From: Peptococcaceae bacterium
Lineage (GTDB): Bacteria > Bacillota > Dehalobacteriia > UBA4068 > UBA4997
Direction: 5' to 3'
Length of the DNA stretch: 12,949 bases
Assembly: GCA_019421315.1 (NCBI GenBank)
Contig: JAHZFN010000292.1
Span: 1 to 12,949, forward strand
Position 1 is the stretch's first letter, and the number at the start of each line of letters is the position of its first letter. The translations under genes were made by a program, and so were the position numbers. This document shows, one piece after another, positions 6,435-12,201 of this stretch. The notes below the pieces were generated by a model. The model did no database searches and had not been told where the DNA came from. It was given only the letters and a program-made list of their open reading frames with translations.

Positions 6435-6508
6435 TCCTTTCCATTCCAAAAAGGGAAAAATCAAAATAAATCAATAAAATTATGAAAAGACGTTGGGGAG
6501 CATGGCGT

Positions 6509-6594
6509 AAGCTTAATTTTAAATAAGCTTCATTTTAAATAAGATTAATTATTTAAATTATTATTTTAGATTAATTATTTAAATTATTATTAAT
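6509..6594. repeat. Short AT-rich tandem repeats between fabG and fabF
   Basis: Two adjacent repeat sets: AAGCTT(A/C)ATTTTAAAT twice (6509-6524 and 6525-6540), then a 26-base unit starting GATTAATTATTTAAATTATT twice (6543-6568 and 6569-6594, diverging at the end). They fill much of the 224-254-base gap between fabG and fabF. There is no coding potential; they may alter mRNA folding or spacing between the two cistrons. Confidence 0.75.
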
Positions 6595-6688
6595 AATAAG
6601 GAAGATATGAAAAAAAGAATATGCCTATCAAATGAAACTGCCAAGCACCGCCAACCGCCTTTGGTTATCACCCGAAACGGCATGGCGC

Positions 6689-7483
6689 TTATATCGCCAG
6701 ACCGCCGTCGATTTTGATAACCTCGCCTGTAATATAGTCCGCCGCCTCGGAAGCCAGAAACGCCGCCAATGCCGCAACCTCCTCCGCTTTGCCCAAACGC
6801 TTCAAGGGAATGGTTTTAATATATTCTTCACTCAAATTAAGATCCTTCGTCATGTCCGTTTCGATAAAACCGGGAGCGATGGCGTTGCAGCAGATATTTT
6901 TGGCGCCCAGCTCTCTGGCGGTAACCTTGGTCAGGGCGATAACACCCGCCTTGGAGGCGGCATAGTTCGCCTGACCCGCCACGCCGATAAGTCCCGAAAC
7001 AGAAGCAATATTGATAATTTTGCCCCGTTTTTTGCGGATAAAATTTCGGGAACAGGCTTTTGTCATGTTGAAAGCGCCTTTCAGGTTGGTGGCAATAACT
7101 CGGTCGAAATCATCTTCCTCCATCGCCGCCAAAAGTCCGTCCTTGGTTATGCCTGCGTTGTTGACGAGAATGTCAATGGTTTCAAACTCCGCCAAAATCG
7201 CTTTGACGGTTTCTTTGCAGGCGGCGCCGTCCGCCACGTCACACCTGTAGGCTCGGCATTTTCTGCCGTAATTCTCTTCTATCTCCGCCCGTACCGCTTC
7301 GGCTTTTTGGGTATTGCCGTGATAAATCAGGGCGATGTCGCAGCCCTCCGCCGCCAGCCTTGCCGCAATGGCGGCGCCGATACCCCGTGAGCCGCCCGTT
7401 ATGACGGCTGTTTTGTTTCTTTTTTCTTCAATCATTTCTTCAATCATTTTTTCAGGCATTTTTTCAATCATTTTTTCAGGCAT
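6689..7483 (-). CDS. fabG: 3-oxoacyl-ACP reductase FabG
   Basis: A 264-residue short-chain dehydrogenase that reduces 3-oxoacyl-ACP with NADPH. Visible marks: the cofactor loop TGGSRGIG (29-36), NNAG (108-111), and the active-site set Asn133, Ser161 (NIASVSG), Tyr174 and Lys178 (QANYAASKAG), ending VIKIDGGLAI. FabG is usually about 246 residues. The extra length is an N-terminal stretch MPEKMIEKMPEKMIEEMIEE encoded by a 12-nt unit repeated five times, each beginning with ATG. The first ATG (7481-7483) follows GGCGG at a normal distance and overlaps the fabD stop, so it was chosen, but initiation at residues 5, 9, 13 or 17 is possible; the last gives a FabG of normal size. Confidence 0.94.
   Translation of the reverse strand: MPEKMIEKMPEKMIEEMIEEKRNKTAVITGGSRGIGAAIAARLAAEGCDIALIYHGNTQKAEAVRAEIEENYGRKCRAYRCDVADGAACKETVKAILAEFETIDILVNNAGITKDGLLAAMEEDDFDRVIATNLKGAFNMTKACSRNFIRKKRGKIINIASVSGLIGVAGQANYAASKAGVIALTKVTARELGAKNICCNAIAPGFIETDMTKDLNLSEEYIKTIPLKRLGKAEEVAALAAFLASEAADYITGEVIKIDGGLAI
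7424..7483 (-). repeat. 12-nt tandem repeat with five in-frame ATG codons at the fabG start
   Basis: Minus-strand units ATGCCTGAAAAA, ATGATTGAAAAA, ATGCCTGAAAAA, ATGATTGAAGAA and ATGATTGAAGAA follow one another. They encode MPEK/MIEK/MPEK/MIEE/MIEE before the conserved FabG fold begins. Unit changes keep the frame, so slippage would add or remove start codons rather than break the gene. Confidence 0.85.
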
Positions 7484-8417
7484 TTTCTTTCACCGCCTTT
7501 ACAGTCTGCAAAAGGGTCGCTTCGTCCTCCACCGAATATATGCGGATTTCGTCGGCGCTTTTGCCTAAATTTTTGATGATTTTTTTGATAAAGCCGCAGA
7601 GAGTTTTGCCGACACCCACTTCGATAAAATCGGTAAAACCGTCCTCTATCATATTTTCAACGGTTTCCTGCCATTTAACGGGGTTTTTGGTCTGCATTGC
7701 CAGCGTTTCGGCGATGTCATCACCGTAAATGCCCGCCGTCAGGTTAGCATAAACGGGAATTTGCGGTTTGTAATATCGAATATCCCGCAAAAATTCACCG
7801 AATTCCGCCGCCACGCCGTCCATAAAGGGAGTGTGGAAAGCGGCGCTCACAGCCAAAGGCACGCATTTGCCGCCCTTTGCCGCAACCGACTTTTCAAATT
7901 CCGCCATGCTGCTCTTCAGCCCCGAAACAACGGTTTGACCGGGGCAGTTGAAATTGACGGCGTAAAGGCCTTCATGCGCCGCCGCCGTTTCGGCGACGGT
8001 TGCTTTGTCCAGGCGCAATACGGCGCACATGGCGGTATCGTGCTCTTCGGAGGCGGCGCCCATCAGACTGCCCCTTTTCATAACAATTTTAAAACCGTCC
8101 GTGTCGGAATATGCCCCCGCATACGCCAAAGCCGCCAGCTCTCCCAGGGAAAAGCCCGCCGCTCCGTCGGCAAAAACGCCGTGCTCACCCAAGCTTCTTG
8201 CCGCCGCCAAATCCGCCAGATACAAGCAGGGCTGAGTGTTTGCCGTCTGCTTCAGCTCCTCGTCCGTTCCGAAAAAAGATTGTTCTATTGTGCCGGGACG
8301 AACCGCCTCGGCTTCGTCGTAAAGCTTTCGGGCAGCGCCCCGCAAATCGTACAATTCTTTGCCCATGCCGCTTCTTTGGGCGCCCTGCCCCGAAAAAACA
8401 AATGCTATTTTACCCAT
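7476..8417 (-). CDS. fabD: Malonyl-CoA:ACP transacylase FabD
   Basis: A 313-residue acyltransferase that loads malonate from malonyl-CoA onto ACP. Visible marks: FVFSGQGAQ at 6-14 (oxyanion), the nucleophile Ser90 in GFSLGELAAL, Arg115 (binds the malonyl carboxylate), and His195 in AAFHTPFM, the catalytic partner. The residue before the nucleophile is Phe, giving GFSLGE instead of the common GHSLGE; the G-x-S-x-G motif itself is kept. The ATG at 8415-8417 overlaps the end of fabK by 13 bases and has GGAG seven bases upstream. The stop overlaps the start of fabG by 8 bases. The overlaps indicate a tightly coupled fabK-fabD-fabG unit. Confidence 0.94.
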   Translation of the reverse strand: MGKIAFVFSGQGAQRSGMGKELYDLRGAARKLYDEAEAVRPGTIEQSFFGTDEELKQTANTQPCLYLADLAAARSLGEHGVFADGAAGFSLGELAALAYAGAYSDTDGFKIVMKRGSLMGAASEEHDTAMCAVLRLDKATVAETAAAHEGLYAVNFNCPGQTVVSGLKSSMAEFEKSVAAKGGKCVPLAVSAAFHTPFMDGVAAEFGEFLRDIRYYKPQIPVYANLTAGIYGDDIAETLAMQTKNPVKWQETVENMIEDGFTDFIEVGVGKTLCGFIKKIIKNLGKSADEIRIYSVEDEATLLQTVKAVKENA

Positions 8418-9349
8418 TTATTCGCTCCGTTCAATAAAATTTCCGCCGCCGCCACGGTTTCCGCAATAATTTGGGCGGCGTTTTTTTCTTCCTTAACAAG
8501 ACCTGCGATTTGCCCCGCCAGAAAACAGCCGTTTTTTTCGTCGCCGTTTAATACCGCCGCTTTCAGACTGCCCACCGCCATTTCCTCCAATGCGTCGTCG
8601 CCCATTGCGGAATATTCCGCCTTGGCATAAGCGCGGGAAAAGGGCGATTTCAGACTGCGCACAGGGTGCCCCAGCCTTTTGCCCGTAACGATTGTTGAAG
8701 TGTCCTTGGCTTTCAGAATTTTTTCCTTGTAGACAGGGTTTATGCCGCATTCCTTTGCCGCCAAAAAAACCGTTCCCATCTGCACGCCCAGAGCACCCAG
8801 CATAAAAGCCGCCGCCATGCCTCTGCCGTCGGCAATGCCGCCCGCCGCAATGACGGGAATATCCACACTGTCGCAGATTTGGGGAATTAAAGCCATCGTT
8901 GTCAAATCCCCCACATGACCGCCCGATTCGCCGCCTTCGGCGATAACGGCGTCGGCGCCGCTCCGCTCGCACCTTTTGGCAAGGGCGGCGGAAGCCACAA
9001 CGGGAATAACCGTTATGCCCGCCTCTTTCCAAAGGGAGATATATTTTTCGGGACTGCCGGCGCCCGTGGTTACAACGGGGACTTTTTTCGCCGCCGCCAG
9101 GCGGGCAATTTCGTCTGTGTTTTCTCCCAACAGCATGATATTCAAACCAAAGGGCTTATCGGTCAAGGTTCTTACCTTGTCGATTTCCGCCGCAATCTGC
9201 TTTATATCGCCGCTTGCGGCGGAGATTATGCCCAAGCCGCCGCCGTCGGAAACCGCCGCCGCCAAAACAGCGTCGGAAATATGCGCCATACCTCCCTGAA
9301 AAACGGGGTATTTTATGCCGATTTTCTCACAAATTTTTGTCGTAATCAA
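8405..9349 (-). CDS. fabK: Enoyl-ACP reductase II FabK (FMN-dependent)
   Basis: A 314-residue flavoprotein of the nitronate-monooxygenase/FabK family that reduces trans-2-enoyl-ACP, the last step of each cycle. Visible marks: KYPVFQGGMAHIS near 13-25, GGESGGHVGD with His145 at the position of the S. pneumoniae FabK active-site histidine, and the phosphate-binding IAAGGIADGRGMAAA. It starts at TTG (9347-9349) after AGGTGAG; no better start was seen. Its place in a FAS cluster argues for FabK rather than a nitronate monooxygenase. No fabI or fabL is seen, so this is probably the enoyl reductase of the cluster; FabK enzymes are known to be insensitive to triclosan. It overlaps fabD by 13 bases. 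Confidence 0.92.
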   Translation of the reverse strand: MITTKICEKIGIKYPVFQGGMAHISDAVLAAAVSDGGGLGIISAASGDIKQIAAEIDKVRTLTDKPFGLNIMLLGENTDEIARLAAAKKVPVVTTGAGSPEKYISLWKEAGITVIPVVASAALAKRCERSGADAVIAEGGESGGHVGDLTTMALIPQICDSVDIPVIAAGGIADGRGMAAAFMLGALGVQMGTVFLAAKECGINPVYKEKILKAKDTSTIVTGKRLGHPVRSLKSPFSRAYAKAEYSAMGDDALEEMAVGSLKAAVLNGDEKNGCFLAGQIAGLVKEEKNAAQIIAETVAAAEILLNGANKWVK

Positions 9350-9395
9350 ATTTGCTCACCTACTGAAATATTAAAATACTAAAAAATATTAAAAA

Positions 9396-9617
9396 TTATG
9401 CCAGCTTGGCGTTGAGGCAGGCAACGAGATCCTTGACGGATTTGCCGACTTCCGTCGGTTTCAGTTCAACGCCGAATTCGTCTTCCATTTCCATGGTGAT
9501 TTCCACAGCGTCCAAAGAATCAACACCCAAATCCTCAAAGGTGGTGTTTTCGTTGATTTCGTTTTTGTTCATATCCAACTGGTCTGCCAACAATTCAATA
9601 ACTTTATCAATAATCAT
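9396..9617 (-). CDS. acpP: Acyl carrier protein
   Basis: A 73-residue acidic four-helix carrier. The phosphopantetheine attachment serine is Ser34 in DLGVDSLDAVEI, the canonical ACP motif. It carries all intermediates between the other Fab enzymes encoded here. The ATG at 9615-9617 follows GGAGG by eight bases, and the length is normal (73-80). It is separated from fabH by about 115 very AT-rich bases and from fabK by 46, so it has more room around it than the fabK-fabD-fabG block. That may allow separate promoter or RNA control, as ACP is needed in large excess over the enzymes. The holo-ACP synthase gene is not in the window. Confidence 0.96.
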   Translation of the reverse strand: MIIDKVIELLADQLDMNKNEINENTTFEDLGVDSLDAVEITMEMEDEFGVELKPTEVGKSVKDLVACLNAKLA

Positions 9618-9732
9618 GATTAAAACCTCCGATTTTTCTGTTTTTTTATTTATTTTTTAATATATTTTTTTAATATATTTTATAAATATATTTTATATAT
9701 TTTTTTTAATATATTTTTTATTTTTGATAATT
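9618..9732. other. AT-rich spacer between fabH and acpP
   Basis: The spacer consists largely of T-runs and repeated TTTAATATATTTTTT-like strings (about 9655-9722). It contains many chance -10-like sequences but no hexamer pair that can be singled out. It is probably a leader/spacer raising acpP expression through AT-rich, unstructured mRNA, or a hidden internal promoter. No gene is seen. Confidence 0.4.
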
Positions 9733-10686
9733 TTACCATCTGAGAACGCAGCAGCCGCTTGACAAGCCGCCGCCAAACGCCGCCAGAACTACAATATCGC
9801 CCCGTTTCAGACCGCCCGAAGCATTAAGCTCCGCCAAAGCGATGGGAACGCTTGCCGCCGAGGTGTTGCCGTATTTATGAATATTGACAAAAAATTTGTC
9901 CATGGGAATGCCCAGCTTTTTGGAAGCATATTCGATAATACGGATATTCGCCTGGTGAGTTACAATGTGGTCGATATCTTGCAGATTTATGCCCGCCGCC
10001 GCCGTAACCTGCCTGATGTCTCGGACAATTTTGTTGACGGCAAACTTAAAGGTTTCCTGCCCCTCCATGAAAATGGTGGAAAGCCGTTTTTCCCCTTTGT
10101 AGAAAGGCGATATTCCGGCAAAGGCGGGAACCTCTATAACGTCGCTGCCGCCTTTGGTGTAGAGCAGGGAAGAGAGATAGCCGCCGCCCGAACCGATTAC
10201 AGCCGCTCCGGCGCCGTCACCGAAGATGACGCAGGTGCTGCGGTCCTGCCAATCCACAAATTTGCTCAGTCTTTCCGCCCCCAAAACCAAGGCGTGTTTG
10301 ACGCCGCCCCGCGCAATATACGAAACCGCCGTTTCCAAAGCGAACATAAAGCCGCTGCAGGCGGCGCTGACGTCAAAGGCGGGGCAGCCTGCCCCGATAT
10401 TTTTTTGCACCAAAGCGGCAACGGACGGCGTAAGGCTGTCCGGGGTTACCGTTGCGGCAACAATCAAATCCAAATCTGCCGCTTGAATGCCCGCATTTTC
10501 CAAAGCCGCCAAGGCAGCCTTGGTGCCCATATCCGCCGTGGATTCATAAACAGAAATATGGCGTTCCCTGACGCCCACCCGCTGTATAATCCATTCGTCG
10601 GTGGTGTCCACCATTTGGGACAGATCCTCATTGGTGAGAATTTTTTCGGGAACGTAATACCCGGTTCCCAAAAATTTGACAGTCAT
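9733..10686 (-). CDS. fabH: 3-oxoacyl-ACP synthase III FabH
   Basis: A 317-residue thiolase-fold enzyme that starts fatty-acid synthesis by condensing an acyl-CoA primer with malonyl-ACP. The triad is visible: Cys110 in DVSAACSGFMFAL, His244 in VTHQANIRI, and Asn274 in KYGNTSAASVP. The N-terminal GTGYYVPEKILTN and DEWIIQRVGVRERH blocks and the C-terminal AFGGGLSSG loop are typical. The ATG at 10684-10686 follows AGGAGGT at ideal spacing. It is the first gene of the FAS cluster. Upstream come about 95 AT-rich bases and then the 87-bp repeat array. Primer preference (acetyl versus branched) cannot be read from the sequence. No convincing promoter hexamers were found immediately upstream. Confidence 0.95.
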   Translation of the reverse strand: MTVKFLGTGYYVPEKILTNEDLSQMVDTTDEWIIQRVGVRERHISVYESTADMGTKAALAALENAGIQAADLDLIVAATVTPDSLTPSVAALVQKNIGAGCPAFDVSAACSGFMFALETAVSYIARGGVKHALVLGAERLSKFVDWQDRSTCVIFGDGAGAAVIGSGGGYLSSLLYTKGGSDVIEVPAFAGISPFYKGEKRLSTIFMEGQETFKFAVNKIVRDIRQVTAAAGINLQDIDHIVTHQANIRIIEYASKKLGIPMDKFFVNIHKYGNTSAASVPIALAELNASGGLKRGDIVVLAAFGGGLSSGCCVLRW

Positions 10687-10780
10687 CTTTTCACCTCCTT
10701 TTGATTTTTAACAATTTTTTAACAACTTGTTTTTTCGTGGTTTACAAAAAAATATTAAATATAAAAAAGATATTGGCTTG

Positions 10781-11093
10781 TTTTCAGCACGCCGTGTGCT
10801 GTGTTTATTTTAACGGAGGGTTACTCCGTTAAATTCTCAGTTATTCCGAAATACTTTCTTTTTTGGTTTTCAGCACGCCGTGTGCTGTGTTTATTTTAAC
10901 GGAGATGCTACTCCATTAAATTCTCAATTATTCCGAAATGCTTTCTTTTTTTGTTTTCAGCACGCCGTGTGCCGTGTTTATTTTAACGGAGATGCTGCTC
11001 CGTTAAATTCTCAATTATTCCGAAATGCTTTCTTTTTTGGTTTTCAGCACGCCGTGTGCTGTGTTTATTTTAACGGAGGGTTGCTCCGTTAAA
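10781..11093. repeat. Tandem array of 87-bp units, about 3.6 copies, each with two palindromes
   Basis: Copies begin with TTTTCAGCAC at 10781, 10867, 10954 and 11041 (periods 86, 87, 87); the last is cut off beside the tetR stop. Copies are nearly identical. Each has CAGCAC-GCCGT-GTGCTG (10785-10801, 10871-10887, 10958-10974 with one change, 11045-11061) and a 10-bp stem TTTAACGGAG/CTCCGTTAAA with a 5-6-base loop (for example 10809-10833; one mismatch in copy 2). Loops alternate between GGTT(A/G) and ATGCT(A/G) while stems are kept. The units abut with no unique spacers, so this is not a CRISPR. It lies between tetR and fabH, both on the minus strand. Confidence 0.9.
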
Positions 11094-11096
11094 TGC

Positions 11097-11693
11097 TTAT
11101 TGTTCTTTGGCAACGCCGTAGAAGAGGAACTGCAGTCCCGTCAGAAAATCCTTGACCGCCACGTCCTTGGGCAGCTGCCTGTTGACGGCATCTGCATTGT
11201 AGCCTCGGAAAAAGCACCAAATGGCATAGCTGAGGGCTTCCGAGTCCACATCCTTGACCTGATTGCTCTTTTTGCCGATTTCGATGATTTCCTTAACTTT
11301 GTCCGTCCACCATCTGTGGTTGGTCTCCGTTTTGGAATCGTATTCAAACATATACTGGCTGAACTGCTGCTTCACGTCATAGGTGTTGATCAGCGTTTTG
11401 ACGGTGATGTCCTCCACATAGCCGAAAAAATCCTCGTTGATGTCGATGTCGGAATTAAGGCTTTCCCGCATTTTCAAAACGGCGGCGTCATGCACCAGCT
11501 CCAAAACATCGTTGATATTATGAAAGCGGTTATAAAAAACACGATTGGAAACGCCGATTTTGTCGATAACTTTTTTCACCGTCACATTGCGGGCGCCTTG
11601 CTCTCTGGCAAGCTCTCCTGCCACAAAAACGATGTTTTCGGAAATTTCGTCGTAAATCAAATCGGCTTTTTTCTCTTTTGCGGGTTTTGGCAT
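11097..11693 (-). CDS. TetR-family transcriptional regulator, probable regulator of the FAS cluster
   Basis: A 198-residue protein with an N-terminal TetR-type DNA-binding domain: AGELAREQGARNVTVKKV, then IDKIGVSNRVFYNRFHN (helix-turn-helix about residues 35-59), and a helical C-terminal domain of about 140 residues without a recognisable ligand motif. The ATG at 11691-11693 follows GAGGG by nine bases; a TTG at 11738 would add 15 residues but lies close to the probable transcription start, so it was not used. A consensus-like promoter and a palindrome at the start site suggest autoregulation. It is upstream of, and on the same strand as, the fab genes, with the repeat array between. Control of fatty-acid synthesis is inferred from position and the shared palindrome; the ligand is unknown. 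Confidence 0.85.
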   Translation of the reverse strand: MPKPAKEKKADLIYDEISENIVFVAGELAREQGARNVTVKKVIDKIGVSNRVFYNRFHNINDVLELVHDAAVLKMRESLNSDIDINEDFFGYVEDITVKTLINTYDVKQQFSQYMFEYDSKTETNHRWWTDKVKEIIEIGKKSNQVKDVDSEALSYAIWCFFRGYNADAVNRQLPKDVAVKDFLTGLQFLFYGVAKEQ

Positions 11694-11749
11694 ATGTTTT
11701 CGCCCTCGCCTTTCCGTGCGGATTTTCGGTGGAAACAATTTGCAGAAGT

Positions 11750-11766
11750 CGGCACGATGTGTGCTG
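11750..11766. promoter_or_regulatory. Putative TetR-family operator at the tetR start site
   Basis: On the plus strand CGGCAC-GATGT-GTGCTG, an inverted repeat with 6-bp arms, one mismatch and a 5-bp centre. It begins five bases downstream of the tetR -10 box and would cover the transcription start. Its arms, spacing and the flanking GTGCTGAAAA match the palindrome found in every unit of the array at 10781-11093. Confidence 0.5.
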
Positions 11767-11771
11767 AAAAC

Positions 11772-11801
11772 ATATTAGCATTATACCCGTTCATTTGTCA
11801 A
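11772..11801 (-). promoter_or_regulatory. tetR promoter
   Basis: On the minus strand a perfect TTGACA (11796-11801), 18 bases, then TAATAT (11772-11777). This gives a start near 11765 and a leader of about 70 nt before the ATG. A perfect TATAAT (11780-11785) lies only 10 bases from the same -35 and is not usable with it. Confidence 0.6.
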
Positions 11802-12099
11802 CAGTTTTTTTGCGGGAAAATGTCGAATTTTTGATTTTTATTATGTGTGAAAACAGCAAAAACGCCGATTTTGTACGGCGTAACGCCGCTCCAAGCCATT
11901 TGCCGCCGTCCAAAGGTGATTTTATTTTTTTCACAGAATAACTTTTTTTGTTCACATTTTGTTATCAACAATAGACAAGACAGCATATTTCAGGACAGAA
12001 TATTCTGACAATTTATTCTGACCATTACACAACATCGACACAAAACCGGCTTGCCTTGATTATGGATAGCAGGTATTTTCGCTTTTTTTTGATTTTCGG
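11802..12099. other. Intergenic region between the tetR and aspA promoters, no gene seen
   Basis: No supported gene. It contains a small stem ACGCCG/CGGCGT around ATTTTGTA (11862-11881), a perfect 12-bp palindrome CAGAATATTCTG (11996-12007), and TATTCTGAC repeated 13 bases apart (12001 and 12014). A 62-codon minus-strand frame (11798-11986) has no ribosome-binding site or family match that I can see. Confidence 0.45.
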
Positions 12100-12128
12100 T
12101 TGTACTTGCTCAACGGGTGTGATATAAT
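12100..12128 (+). promoter_or_regulatory. Strong aspA promoter
   Basis: TTGTAC (12100-12105), a 17-base spacer, then TATAAT (12123-12128) preceded by TGA, an extended -10. Transcription would start near 12135, leaving a leader of about 67 nt with an AT-rich stem TAGTAAA/TTTACTA. Confidence 0.75.
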
Positions 12129-12201
12129 TTAAACGATCGGTAATTAGTAAAATTTTAAAAATTTACTATATACTGCAAAAAATTTCGGAGGTGTTTTTTT
12201 C

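Noticed and set aside
10880..11092. Plus-strand protein with 29-residue repeats (70 aa) in the array
   Set aside because: The period of 87 keeps frame by arithmetic. There is no ribosome-binding site, the composition is odd (Cys/Phe-rich), and the first unit, with period 86, breaks the frame.
10781..11093. CRISPR array
   Set aside because: The repeating unit is contiguous (86-87 bp) with no unique spacers, and no cas genes are nearby.
11069..11093. Intrinsic terminator for tetR formed by the last array stem
   Set aside because: The 10-bp stem is adjacent to the tetR stop, but no T-run follows it on the minus strand.
11694..11738. TTG start at 11738 for the TetR protein
   Set aside because: It would add 15 basic residues, has no Shine-Dalgarno sequence, and lies closer to the likely transcription start; the ATG at 11693 has GAGGG at a normal distance.
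11780..11785. TATAAT as the tetR -10 box
   Set aside because: It lies only 10 bases from the perfect TTGACA and there is no other -35 at a usable distance; TAATAT with an 18-base spacer fits better.
11798..11986. 62-codon minus-strand frame between tetR and aspA
   Set aside because: No ribosome-binding site or recognisable family; it overlaps the tetR promoter region and a hairpin.
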